Source of the DNA: CAYTIB01 sp964437725
GTDB taxonomy: Bacteria > UBA8248 > JACPRG01 > G963555815
DNA length: 64,000 nucleotides
Assembly: GCA_964437725.1 (NCBI GenBank)
Contig: CAYTIB010000086.1
Span: 1-64,000, forward strand
Direction: 5' to 3'
Of this stretch, positions 42,338 through 51,418 are shown one piece after another. Below the pieces are notes generated by a model. That model was not told where the DNA came from. It did no database searches and worked only from the letters and a program-made list of their open reading frames with translations. The translations under genes were made by a program, and so were the position numbers. Position 1 is the stretch's first letter. Every line of letters begins with the position of its first letter.

Positions 42338-44176
42338 TTGGTCCCAATGATGTTTTACTTCCTTCCTTTCTTAACGGCCTTTTTACTGGCCCTACTTGTG
42401 ACCCCAATTATTTGGTGGTTGTCTCTTCGTCAGGGTTGGGTTGCTCAGCCTCGGGCGGATCGGTGGCACCAGCGTCCCACAGCGCTATTTGGTGGAATTG
42501 CTATTTTCCTTTCCGTAATGGGTTCGTTTTTTTACTTCGTTCCTATTGAGAACGACAAGAGCCTGCTTGGAATCTTGGTGGGTGGCAGTTTCATGTTTGT
42601 TGTTGGTTTGATCGATGATATCCGTAAGACACCACCCTACGCGAAGTTGATGGCACAAATTGTGGGTGCCTGTGCGGCGGTGTACTCGGGAATTTATTTC
42701 GAGGTTATTCCCAAACCGATCTCTTTGCCCTTCACCATATTCTGGATTGTAGGGATTACGAATGCCTTCAATCTGATTGACAATATGGATGGATTGTCGG
42801 CCGGTATCGCGGCTATTTCCGCCGGGATTTTGTCTGCCTACTCAATTTTGAGTGGAGAAATTTTTATCGCACTGGTCTGTTTGGCTCTAACGGGTGGTGC
42901 ATTGGGATTTCTGGTCTACAATTTCAATCCAGCTCGAATTTTCATGGGTGACTCCGGGAGCATGTTTATTGGTTACCTCATTTCGATTCTTGCAATCATT
43001 GGTACGGCCAACCATGTTTCCAACCTTGTGGCTACACTTATAGTCCCAACGATGGTCCTCGGGGTTCCTATTTTTGATACAGCATTCGTAGCCCTATTAA
43101 GACGCTTGCGAGGTCAAGCAATTTCCCAAGGGGGACGTGACCATACCTCTCACCGACTGGTGAGTCTTGGATTAAGTGAGAGAAAGGCTGTTCTTTTGAT
43201 CTACGCTTTCAGTATGGTTTTCGGGTTGGGGACTTTTTTCTACGCTCGGGTTGATATTCCGTTGGTGGTTATCCTAGCGGTTCTATCTGTGGTTCTTATC
43301 GTTGTCATAGGTAGGTTTTTGAGTGAGGTTAAGGTGGACGACGGTGACGAGACTCCCGTATTGCAGAACGGCCTGGGTGAAATGAGTTCAGATGGTCAGG
43401 CTAGACCGGTCTTGCTTAACACCCTCTTGGTCTACAAGCGACAGTTTATCGAGGTCCTATTAGATTTTTGCTTAATCTGTATCTCCTACTATATTGCCTT
43501 CCTGCTTCGGTTTGAGGGTATCGCACCGGATTGGTACTTGGATCTGTTTTTCGAGTCGCTGCCAGTTCTAATTGCCATTAAGCTGGGTTGTTTTTTTTAT
43601 TTTGGTCTTTATCGAAATGTTTGGCGTTACGTAAATGTTGAAGACTTGGCTGCCATCACTAAGGCAGTGACACTAGGCTCCTTGGTCAGCATATTGGTTT
43701 TTACCTACATAAGCCGTTTTCAGGGGTACTCCCGTGCGGTATTCATTATCGATTGGGGTTTGCTCTTGGTTTTGATCGCAGGTATTCGGCTTTTGTTCCG
43801 AGGGCTTCGAGAATATTTCTCCCGGATTCGGTCGACCGGGAAGCGCGTTCTCATTATGGGTGCCGGTGATGCAGGTGAGATGCTCCTTAGAGAACTTCGA
43901 AATAATCCCAAGCTTGATTATCAGCCAGTTGGGTTTTTGGATGATAATCCTGAAAAGCACGGTCTGGAAATCGGGGGTGTAGTAATTTTGGGATCTCGTG
44001 AGGTAATGGTACGAGAAATTCGTCGTCGGCGAATTGATGAGGTATTGATTGCCATTCCATCGGCGGGATCCGAACTCTTGGATGATGTCCTCCGGTATTG
44101 CCGCGAAGCCAAGATTCCTTTCCAACGGCTTTCCGGAATCTTAGAATCACAGGAGTTAGCACGGAATTCGCAATGA
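42338..44176 (+). CDS. WecA/MraY-type phosphoglycosyltransferase fused to a Rossmann sugar-nucleotide module
   Basis: A 612-aa fusion. Residues 1 to about 330 form a multi-pass WecA-like transferase that adds a sugar-phosphate to undecaprenyl phosphate: LIDNMDGLSAG (Asp148), FNPARIFMGDSGS and GGRDHTSHR are the catalytic motifs. After a linker, four more membrane helices and a Rossmann domain (GAGDAGEMLLREL near 508, then VGFLDDNPEK) follow. This second half resembles the N-terminal part of WbpM or PHPT enzymes but lacks the dehydratase or transferase domain. Start TTG 42338 after GAGGAA; ATG 42347 is an alternative. Confidence 0.85.
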   Translation: MVPMMFYFLPFLTAFLLALLVTPIIWWLSLRQGWVAQPRADRWHQRPTALFGGIAIFLSVMGSFFYFVPIENDKSLLGILVGGSFMFVVGLIDDIRKTPPYAKLMAQIVGACAAVYSGIYFEVIPKPISLPFTIFWIVGITNAFNLIDNMDGLSAGIAAISAGILSAYSILSGEIFIALVCLALTGGALGFLVYNFNPARIFMGDSGSMFIGYLISILAIIGTANHVSNLVATLIVPTMVLGVPIFDTAFVALLRRLRGQAISQGGRDHTSHRLVSLGLSERKAVLLIYAFSMVFGLGTFFYARVDIPLVVILAVLSVVLIVVIGRFLSEVKVDDGDETPVLQNGLGEMSSDGQARPVLLNTLLVYKRQFIEVLLDFCLICISYYIAFLLRFEGIAPDWYLDLFFESLPVLIAIKLGCFFYFGLYRNVWRYVNVEDLAAITKAVTLGSLVSILVFTYISRFQGYSRAVFIIDWGLLLVLIAGIRLLFRGLREYFSRIRSTGKRVLIMGAGDAGEMLLRELRNNPKLDYQPVGFLDDNPEKHGLEIGGVVILGSREVMVREIRRRRIDEVLIAIPSAGSELLDDVLRYCREAKIPFQRLSGILESQELARNSQ

Positions 44177-45651
44177 TGGTTTCTGCCCCAGAAAATAGAC
44201 TCTCGTACTCCCAGGGCCCACTTGTCGTCACCATCACAATGGCCCTCGTCGCCGCACTTTGGTCCCATCGTTTATTTGCTCTTCCATTCGGGCCATCTTT
44301 TCTCTTCACCATGCCTATTGGATTGTGCTTTGGATTTATCCTATGGCGTCCTGATATTGCTCTCCCTTTGGCGCTATTCGTGCTGCCCTTGGTCAATATT
44401 CATTTTGATCTGGGACTAACAGAAAAGACTTTGTCTTTCGACAAGCTGATGCTGGTTGGGCTTACTGCAGGTTGGATTCTAAGGAAAATATGTCTTCACC
44501 ATTGGGGTCTGCCCCGTGACCCCATTCTTTCCCTTTGGTGGGTTTGGTTGGTTGTTCAGTGCGTGACGATTCTGCTTACTCGAGATTACGTTGGAAACCA
44601 GTTTTGGTATCTGACGGAACAACTCTCTTATGTCATTTTCTTTATAATTTGCCTAGATGTATTCCGAGATAGAAATGCAATACGTTTAGCCCTTCAAGCA
44701 ATTGTAGCTTCGGGGTGGGCTGTCGCTCTTTTGGGTATAGCACAGCGCGTGAGCCATACCCTGTTTGGCAAGGGTACTCTTATCCTGACCTACCCATCTA
44801 CCGGAAAGTGGGAAACCGAGTTCGGATCGACTATTGGGCATCCGAATTTTTATTCCGCTTTTCAAATTCTTTCTATTCCTTTCACACTTTGGGCTCTACT
44901 CGAGTCGCGTAGTGCTTGGAGAGGATTTTTCTTATGCATGTTATTGGTTCAGTGCGGTTCGGTTTTTGTGGCTAAGAGCATCGGTGGGGTAGTGGGTCTT
45001 GGAGTGGTGGCTATCATTGGATGTTGGTGGGCTGGTCGGCATTACTGGAGGATTTTAGGCCCCGTTTTTGTGGCTATCGGAGTTGTTGCCATTTTGTGGG
45101 TTATCCAATCGAGAGATCCTCTTGGTCTGGACCGATCAGCTTTAGTCCGGACTCACATTTTAAAGGTATCCCAACATGTTTTTTTCGAACGGCCCTTCTT
45201 TGGACATGGCTTGGGTTCTTTCACTCGAGTTTTTCCAGATTATGAGTTGGTGCATGGACGTGAACGCCTCGTTGGGCACCTAGAAAAGTGGCGGGAATTT
45301 CCCAGGAGTGTGTCATCACATAACTGGTTTCTAAGGCTGATTATAGAGGGCGGAGTTGCGAGTCTTCTGACGTTTTTGGGGCTTATCGGATGGGTGATGG
45401 CTGCTCGTTGGTATTCTTTGCGTTCTCCGCCCTTACCTCCCTCCTCTTACAATCGGAATGGCAAGCGTTCTCTCCGTCTTGCATTAGCAGCAGCATTGGT
45501 GGGATTCGTTATTCAGGCTTTTACCGATGAGCTTTTTGCATATTCCAAAATCGTTTTAATCTTTTGGGCCTTAACAGCGGCAGGTGTGGCTCTGGATGTT
45601 AGATCGCGAGAATCTGACAACAATCGGGTGTCTTCGGTGGCGGTCGATTGA
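44173..45651 (+). CDS. O-antigen ligase/polymerase-like membrane protein (Wzy_C)
   Basis: A 492-aa polytopic protein with roughly 11-12 hydrophobic segments and a large periplasmic loop near 340-410 containing FFGHGLGSF and SSHNWFLRLIIEGG, the Wzy_C pattern. It could ligate O-antigen to the lipid A core or polymerise repeats; sequence alone cannot separate these. The ATG at 44173 overlaps the preceding TGA as ATGA. The longer frame from 44098 lies wholly inside the upstream gene and is not preferred. Confidence 0.82.
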   Translation: MMVSAPENRLSYSQGPLVVTITMALVAALWSHRLFALPFGPSFLFTMPIGLCFGFILWRPDIALPLALFVLPLVNIHFDLGLTEKTLSFDKLMLVGLTAGWILRKICLHHWGLPRDPILSLWWVWLVVQCVTILLTRDYVGNQFWYLTEQLSYVIFFIICLDVFRDRNAIRLALQAIVASGWAVALLGIAQRVSHTLFGKGTLILTYPSTGKWETEFGSTIGHPNFYSAFQILSIPFTLWALLESRSAWRGFFLCMLLVQCGSVFVAKSIGGVVGLGVVAIIGCWWAGRHYWRILGPVFVAIGVVAILWVIQSRDPLGLDRSALVRTHILKVSQHVFFERPFFGHGLGSFTRVFPDYELVHGRERLVGHLEKWREFPRSVSSHNWFLRLIIEGGVASLLTFLGLIGWVMAARWYSLRSPPLPPSSYNRNGKRSLRLALAAALVGFVIQAFTDELFAYSKIVLIFWALTAAGVALDVRSRESDNNRVSSVAVD

Positions 45652-46403
45652 GTTCGCCCTTGGCCCATGCATCCCCCCCACCTGGACCAATCCTTGGTGG
45701 TTCCGACCTTACACTCGTTGTGGTTCCAACTTATGACGAGAAAGAAAATATTGGGCTCCTGATTGAAGCATTGCTTTCCCTCCCCCATCCGCTTGAGATA
45801 CTAGTGGTTGACGACTCATCGCCAGATGGAACTGCCGAACTGGTCGAACGATACAGCCGAAATGATAAGCGGGTTCACCTGCTGAGTCGTCCAGGGAAAA
45901 TGGGTCTTGGTTCAGCTTATCTCGAAGGTTTTCGATGGGCGCTGCAGCGGGATTATGTCCTCGTGGTTGAAATGGATGCAGATTTTTCGCACGATCCAGG
46001 TAAACTTATAGATCTCTTACGAGCCTCGGAGGAGGCAGATCTTGTTCTTGGATCTCGCTATGTAGATGGAGGAGGGACCGTTGGCTGGAGTTTTTTCCGC
46101 AAGTTTATAAGTAAGGCAGGTTCTTTTTATGCCCGAAGTATTCTTCGTGTTCCGATCCGGGATCTGACCGGTGGCTATAAATGTTTCAATCGGAGGGTGC
46201 TTGAAGTTATTCCGTTAGACAAAGTAGCCTGCGAAGGGTACGCATTTCAGATCGAGATGACCTACCGTGTCCTGCGCAAACAGTTTCGAGTTATAGAAGT
46301 TCCCATTCTGTTCAAGGATCGCCGTGTGGGTAAATCCAAGATGTCCTGGAGGATCCTTGCAGAGGCCATTCATAGTGTTTGGTGGATGCGGTTTCGCCTT
46401 TGA
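45648..46403 (+). CDS. Polyprenol monophosphomannose synthase-like glycosyltransferase (GT2)
   Basis: A 251-aa GT-A fold enzyme: LVVVPTYDEKENIGLLIEAL, VVDDSSPDGTAEL, and the catalytic region VVEMDADFSHDP, then GSRYVDGG. It lacks long C-terminal membrane helices, like soluble DPM1-type synthases that make a polyprenyl-phosphate sugar donor for periplasmic transferases. Starts TTG 45648, overlapping the previous TGA. Mannose is the usual sugar but is not proved here. Confidence 0.87.
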   Translation: MSSPLAHASPPPGPILGGSDLTLVVVPTYDEKENIGLLIEALLSLPHPLEILVVDDSSPDGTAELVERYSRNDKRVHLLSRPGKMGLGSAYLEGFRWALQRDYVLVVEMDADFSHDPGKLIDLLRASEEADLVLGSRYVDGGGTVGWSFFRKFISKAGSFYARSILRVPIRDLTGGYKCFNRRVLEVIPLDKVACEGYAFQIEMTYRVLRKQFRVIEVPILFKDRRVGKSKMSWRILAEAIHSVWWMRFRL

Positions 46404-46415
46404 GATTCTGGGTCC

Positions 46416-47546
46416 ATGAAAATGGAATGGAGAAAAAAAGCGAAGCGTTGGCTAGCCAGGGTTCAGGCTTTATGGATAGTTGGACCGAAACGCCAGACAG
46501 TGTTGCCCGAAGATTTTAGCCGACTAGCGTCTTTGCTTGGACCGAAAATTCTAGTAATCGCGTATCCCCCCGGTTTAGGCGATACACTGATGGTGACTCC
46601 CTTCCTCAGTGCTTTGACGGCGAATTTCAATCAACTGGAACTTTGGGTATTAGCGGGTGGGCCGACCTCCGAGGTACTGGCCCGTCACCCCGCGGTACAG
46701 GGTGTAATTCGCTACGAGGATGATTGGATTTCCAAAGACGACAAGCGAGGACCAAAAAAGTCTTCGGCCGAGCGGCGCGCTCTTCGTAACAGATTGCGAA
46801 GGGAAAGATTCGACGCTGTGTTCGATTTGTTGGGGAATTTTAAGTCTGCTCGCCTCGCGGCATCTATTCGGTCTCCTATTAGAGTCGGGTACTCTAGTGG
46901 GTTCGAGGCCTTTCTAACACACCCAATCCCAGACCATCGTTTTAAAGAGGCCTCCCGTTCTATGGCTGAGTACCACTTGGAACTGTTGCGAGAGGTAGAG
47001 CTTGCAGCAGGTCATCCAGGACCATTTATTTCGATTGGAAAAGAGGATGATTTTGCAGATCGGTGTTTCTGTGATTTTGAGTTCAAAGGGGTATGGGTTG
47101 GCTTGGTTCCAGCTGCTGCAGATTCCCGAAGAACATGGGATCTGAAACAATTTGCAAAGGCTGCTGACGAAATTGTGCAATTGGTCGAGGGTCGGGGAAT
47201 CTTGTTGGGGGCGGAAACCGAAAGAGGTGTGCTCGATGAGGTTGAAGGATTGATGTGCACTAACCCGGTTAATTTCTGTGGACAGGCAAACATTTTTCAG
47301 ACCGCTGCTCTTTTGCGTAGGTGCCATCTCATGGTGTCGGTTAACACTGGATTGATGCATTTGGGAGCCTCGGTTGGCGTAAAAATCGTGGCTCTAATGT
47401 TTGAAGGGAGCCCCCTTTGGCGTCCTTGGGGAGAGGGTCATCAGATATTAACAGGTCTCGCCGGATCTGGTTCTCCCGAGGCGCTAAAGGTTGAAGAGGT
47501 TGTCCGTGCTGCAAAGGAAATTCTTTCTGACGTGAGGGGGATGTGA
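46416..47546 (+). CDS. Heptosyltransferase-like glycosyltransferase (GT9)
   Basis: A 376-aa GT-B enzyme of the ADP-heptose:LPS heptosyltransferase type. The N-terminal donor loop has YPPGLGDTLMVTPFLSAL, and the C-terminal half has SVNTGLMHLGASVG and VALMFEGSPLWRPWG, the usual GT9 positions. It probably adds a sugar to the LPS core or to the locus product. ATG 46416; the next gene overlaps its TGA. Confidence 0.85.
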   Translation: MKMEWRKKAKRWLARVQALWIVGPKRQTVLPEDFSRLASLLGPKILVIAYPPGLGDTLMVTPFLSALTANFNQLELWVLAGGPTSEVLARHPAVQGVIRYEDDWISKDDKRGPKKSSAERRALRNRLRRERFDAVFDLLGNFKSARLAASIRSPIRVGYSSGFEAFLTHPIPDHRFKEASRSMAEYHLELLREVELAAGHPGPFISIGKEDDFADRCFCDFEFKGVWVGLVPAAADSRRTWDLKQFAKAADEIVQLVEGRGILLGAETERGVLDEVEGLMCTNPVNFCGQANIFQTAALLRRCHLMVSVNTGLMHLGASVGVKIVALMFEGSPLWRPWGEGHQILTGLAGSGSPEALKVEEVVRAAKEILSDVRGM

Positions 47547-48721
47547 ACCGCTACCGGATTTTACTCGTTTCCCATGCTTATGTGACACCAATTAATCGAC
47601 AAAAGGCCAGTGCGCTTGCTGCGTCGGGGGATGTGGAAGTGACGCTACTTATCCCAGCCCGGTGGGATGCGCCAGTTCCCGGTCTGGAGCGGGATGAACC
47701 TTACAGGCTTATCAAGCTTCCTGTGAGTTTCCCTGGGCGGGGAGGCGCCCATTTTTATTTGAAAGGCCTATCGAAGTTGGTGAAAGAATTCCGACCTCAC
47801 ATTATTCATCTCGAAGAAGAACCATGGGCCGTTTCTGCGTTCCAGTTTTCTCAAATGAAGCGGATGCATCGTTTCCGATTGATTCTTTTTTCATGGGAAA
47901 ACCTGGTTAAGAGTTTTCACGGGATTCGGGGGTGGATGGAGGCAATGACGCTGCAACAGGTTGATCTCGGGATTGGTGGAAATTTTGCAGCAGCAAGGGA
48001 GCTGAATAGGAAAGGTGTTACCCATGTTCGTGTGTTGCCCCAGTTGGGAGTGAATCCGGATGAGTTCCGGCCCAGGGAGAAGCCAGTGCCGCAGGTGTTT
48101 ACGATCGGCTATGCGGGCCGATTGGTTTTAGAGAAAGGGGTGGACCTTCTTATCCGTGCGGTTGCAGGCCTAGAAGGAGAATGGCATTTAAAAATACTAG
48201 GTCAAGGCGCAGAGCAGGAGGCCTTGTATGCCCTCGCGAAAAGACTTTCGGTTTTGGATAAGATCGAATTTCTGCCGAGCATTCCACATGAAAATGTCGC
48301 CGAATTCATGCAAAGCATTGAGGTTCTTGTTTTGCCATCACGGACAACGAATAACTGGGCTGAGCAGTTTGGTCATGTCTTGGTTGAAGCAATGTCGTCG
48401 GAAATACCTGTTGTTGCTTCGATGAGTGGATCGATTCCAGAAGTAGTTGGTAATGGGGGTCTACTGTTTCCAGAGGGCGATGAAGAATTCTTGCGCACCG
48501 TTCTTGAGCGGGTTCGAGATGAGCCAGATTTAGCAAGGAAGTTAGGACAAACGGGACGTCTCCGTGTTCTCGAGCGATATACCTGGGAGCACATTGCGGA
48601 TGAAACTCTCCGGTACTACCGTGAATTAATGGATGAAGCAACCCCATCATCAGTTGTTAACATCGAAGAAGAAAAACTATGGGGTTTGGAACACGACCCC
48701 ACCAAGGTGAAAAAACGTTGA
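47543..48721 (+). CDS. Glycosyltransferase family 4
   Basis: A 392-aa GT-B enzyme. The C-terminal half has IGYAGRLVLEKGVDLLIRAV, the KILGQGAEQEAL strand, and EAMSSEIPVVASMSGSIPEV, the E-x7-E donor motif. The N-terminal acceptor half has HIIHLEEEPWAVSA. GTG 47543 overlaps the preceding TGA as GTGA. Donor and acceptor sugars are unknown. Confidence 0.88.
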   Translation: MNRYRILLVSHAYVTPINRQKASALAASGDVEVTLLIPARWDAPVPGLERDEPYRLIKLPVSFPGRGGAHFYLKGLSKLVKEFRPHIIHLEEEPWAVSAFQFSQMKRMHRFRLILFSWENLVKSFHGIRGWMEAMTLQQVDLGIGGNFAAARELNRKGVTHVRVLPQLGVNPDEFRPREKPVPQVFTIGYAGRLVLEKGVDLLIRAVAGLEGEWHLKILGQGAEQEALYALAKRLSVLDKIEFLPSIPHENVAEFMQSIEVLVLPSRTTNNWAEQFGHVLVEAMSSEIPVVASMSGSIPEVVGNGGLLFPEGDEEFLRTVLERVRDEPDLARKLGQTGRLRVLERYTWEHIADETLRYYRELMDEATPSSVVNIEEEKLWGLEHDPTKVKKR

Positions 48722-50193
48722 GCACGGAATCCCGAATTTTTAAAAACTCTACCGCACTGCTAGGTGGCCATCTGGCCGAGCGTATTCTTAAACTCATTGT
48801 GATGGCCGTTCTGGCCCGATTTCTAGGTAAATCAGAGTTTGGCCTTTATATTTTTGTTCTTACGTATGTGGAGTTTTTTCACCTTCTTACTGATCTTGGT
48901 ATCCAACCCATTCTTGTGCGCGAAATGGCCCGCAACCCCGACCGTGCAGAGGAATTGATGGGAAATGCACTAACCCTGAAACTTATTTCAGCTGGAGCGT
49001 CGGTTCTACTGGCTGTGAGCGTTATTCTCCTCTCTGGGTATGCACTTTCTATTGCAGAACTCGTGGCTTGGGCGTCGCTTAGCATGTTTTTATCGTTCCG
49101 ATTAAGCTCCGTTCGGCAAGTACTCGACTCGATATTTCAGGTCCGGTTGGAAATGCGGGCCCCTGTGGTTCTCGGCGTAGGAAGTGAGCTACTTTCGGCC
49201 ATTGGGTTGTTGATGGTGGTATGGGCTAATTTGGAACTGGTTTGGTTGTTGGCTGTTCAAAACCTAGCTTACCTCCCGGGAGTTATTGGACTGAAGTTGG
49301 TCACGCGGGCTCAAGTCCCTTTGAAGCTTAGGTGGTCTAGGGAGGTTGCACTTGGTCTCCTCAAGGAGTCCTACCCTCTGGGTTTGGCTAGCCTATTCAC
49401 GCTAGCCTATGTGAAGGTTGATATTCTAATGTTGGCCGTGATGAGAGGGGATGACGCAGTAGGAATCTATTCAGCGGCGTATCGACTTGTAGGTTCGCTA
49501 ACCATTTTGCCCATGGCAATTATAGGTTCAACATTTCCTTTGATTGCTCAATATGCCCGAACGGCACCGGAAGCTCTTCCCCGTATATTTCAGCGAAGCC
49601 TAAACATCATTATGATGCTGGCATTTCCGATTGCTATCGGGGGGATGGTACTTGCGCGTGGAATTATTGTTACGGTTTACGGAATGCGCTTCGTAGAGTC
49701 CACTTTGGTATTTAGCGTTCTAAGCTGGGCAGTTTCTGTCAGCTTTATTAGTTATTTCCTGACCTCGGCTTTGAATGCAATGGATCGCCAACGGAGCTAC
49801 CTCGCTCTGACGGCTGGAATGACGTTATTGAATCTAGGCCTCAATTTTTTCTGGATCCCTAGGTATGGATTCGTAGGAGCATCTGTCGCTACCTTAATTA
49901 CCGAATGTGTTTTGATGCTCTTATGCCTTCGGCTTTTGGGGCCCTGCCTGAAGGATCTGATGCTTGCTCCCTTTATCAAGTTTGCATTGGCGGCCGGGGT
50001 TATGGGTTTGGTGTTGAAGATTTTCTCTAACGGAATTTTCCTTGATTTACCTCTTGCTGTTATCGTTTATGCGACGTGCTTGGCACTGCTTAGGCCGATT
50101 AGCAGAGAAGAGTGGGACGGTTATCTATCTGCGATAGGAATCAGGAAAGGCAACGTTGCCACAGCCGATTCCACTCGAATACCGAAAGACTAA
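48718..50193 (+). CDS. Wzx-type polysaccharide flippase (MOP superfamily)
   Basis: A 491-aa protein with about 12-14 hydrophobic segments; it would move lipid-linked repeats across the inner membrane. The start FKNSTALLGGHLAERILKLI and GKSEFGLYIFVLTYVEFF are typical of the RfbX/Wzx group, as is YVKVDILMLAVMRGDDAVGI in the middle. TTG 48718 overlaps the previous TGA and follows AAGGTG by 8 bp, so it is preferred to the upstream start at 48679. Confidence 0.87.
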   Translation: MSTESRIFKNSTALLGGHLAERILKLIVMAVLARFLGKSEFGLYIFVLTYVEFFHLLTDLGIQPILVREMARNPDRAEELMGNALTLKLISAGASVLLAVSVILLSGYALSIAELVAWASLSMFLSFRLSSVRQVLDSIFQVRLEMRAPVVLGVGSELLSAIGLLMVVWANLELVWLLAVQNLAYLPGVIGLKLVTRAQVPLKLRWSREVALGLLKESYPLGLASLFTLAYVKVDILMLAVMRGDDAVGIYSAAYRLVGSLTILPMAIIGSTFPLIAQYARTAPEALPRIFQRSLNIIMMLAFPIAIGGMVLARGIIVTVYGMRFVESTLVFSVLSWAVSVSFISYFLTSALNAMDRQRSYLALTAGMTLLNLGLNFFWIPRYGFVGASVATLITECVLMLLCLRLLGPCLKDLMLAPFIKFALAAGVMGLVLKIFSNGIFLDLPLAVIVYATCLALLRPISREEWDGYLSAIGIRKGNVATADSTRIPKD

Positions 50194-50194
50194 A

Positions 50195-51418
50195 ATGGAT
50201 TATCTACCTCGTCCCTATCCCTACCACTCTTCAGTGCGCCGTTCAGTGGCCCGAACGTTTGATATGCTGGGTGATAAGTTCTTTGGGGACAAGCGTCGCC
50301 AAAAACAAGGTTCAAAAGAAGTTCCCGACCCTGCCCAAGTTCGCGAGGTTCTGGTTGTTCGCTTGGATCACTTGGGGGATGTGGTTTTTGCGACGGCGGC
50401 GTTTGGTCCTCTTCGGGACCTTTATCCGAAGGCCCGGGTGACTGCTCTCGTTGGACCTTGGTCTGCCCCGTTGCTTCTTCATCATCCAGTAATTGATGAG
50501 GTTGTGGAGTTTCGAAATCCATGGTTCGATCGTTCGGAAGACGCCACGAAACAGGATATATTAAGCACGTTACAATGGATTCGTAGTCGCCGGTTCGACG
50601 TGGGGATCGACCTGCGGGGTGACCCGCGGATCATATCTCTTCTGGCCCTCGGGGGAGTTCGTTATCGCATCGGTTATGGGTGGGGCGGCGGCGGGTTCCT
50701 TCTATCCCAGGAACTAAATCATTCTCCTGGGGTTCATCAAGTGGAGCGCAACGTGGCTCCTGTCCAGGCTTTGGGGTGGAATCGAGGCCCAGAATTTTCT
50801 CCAATGCCTTTTCTTCAAGTTTCTACGCCGGAAATGGAAGCTATGAGCCAAAAATTGGCTTCGTGCGGGTGGGATGGAAATGAAGTTACCAGTGCAGGAA
50901 GAACGATATATATTGAAGATGGGGAAAAAATTGCGGTTCTTCACCCCGGTGCAGGTTTTCCCGCAAAGCGGTGGAAAATGGATCGCTACGGTGCACTGGC
51001 CAAGTGGCTTGCTGAGAAAGGCGGCTACCGAATTGTATTGATTGGGTCCGAAAAAGAGGAGTCTTTGGCGACTGAGGTAATCAAATCGGCGGGAAACTTC
51101 GGTGTCCTCAACCTATGCGGAAGGAATTCGGTCCGAGAGCTAATGGCAGTACTTAGCCGGGCAGATTTGATGATCGGGAATGATTCTGGACCTGCCCACA
51201 TAGCAGCAGCGTTGGGGACCAGAACCGTGGCTTTATTTAGTGGCACAAACAATGTGGGCGAATGGGCTCCGGTGGGAACAAAGACTCGCGTTGTGCGAAA
51301 CGAAGTTCCTTGTAGTCCATGTTCTTTAAAAGAGTGTGTCGATTACAATCACGAGTGCATGGAGAATCTTACATTGGAAGCAGTTAAACAGTCGGTGCAG
51401 ATTTGCAAATCCTTATAG
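50195..51418 (+). CDS. Heptosyltransferase-like glycosyltransferase (GT9), second copy
   Basis: A 407-aa GT9 enzyme from the ATG at 50195, one base after the previous stop. It has VLVVRLDHLGDVVFATAAF, VLHPGAGFPAKRWKMDRYG and GNDSGPAHIAAALGT, then a cysteine-rich end CSPCSLKECVDYNHECM as in many GT9 proteins. It differs clearly from the GT9 at 46416 (the first has SVNTGLMHLG), so it is not a recent duplicate. Substrate unknown. Confidence 0.87.
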   Translation: MDYLPRPYPYHSSVRRSVARTFDMLGDKFFGDKRRQKQGSKEVPDPAQVREVLVVRLDHLGDVVFATAAFGPLRDLYPKARVTALVGPWSAPLLLHHPVIDEVVEFRNPWFDRSEDATKQDILSTLQWIRSRRFDVGIDLRGDPRIISLLALGGVRYRIGYGWGGGGFLLSQELNHSPGVHQVERNVAPVQALGWNRGPEFSPMPFLQVSTPEMEAMSQKLASCGWDGNEVTSAGRTIYIEDGEKIAVLHPGAGFPAKRWKMDRYGALAKWLAEKGGYRIVLIGSEKEESLATEVIKSAGNFGVLNLCGRNSVRELMAVLSRADLMIGNDSGPAHIAAALGTRTVALFSGTNNVGEWAPVGTKTRVVRNEVPCSPCSLKECVDYNHECMENLTLEAVKQSVQICKSL

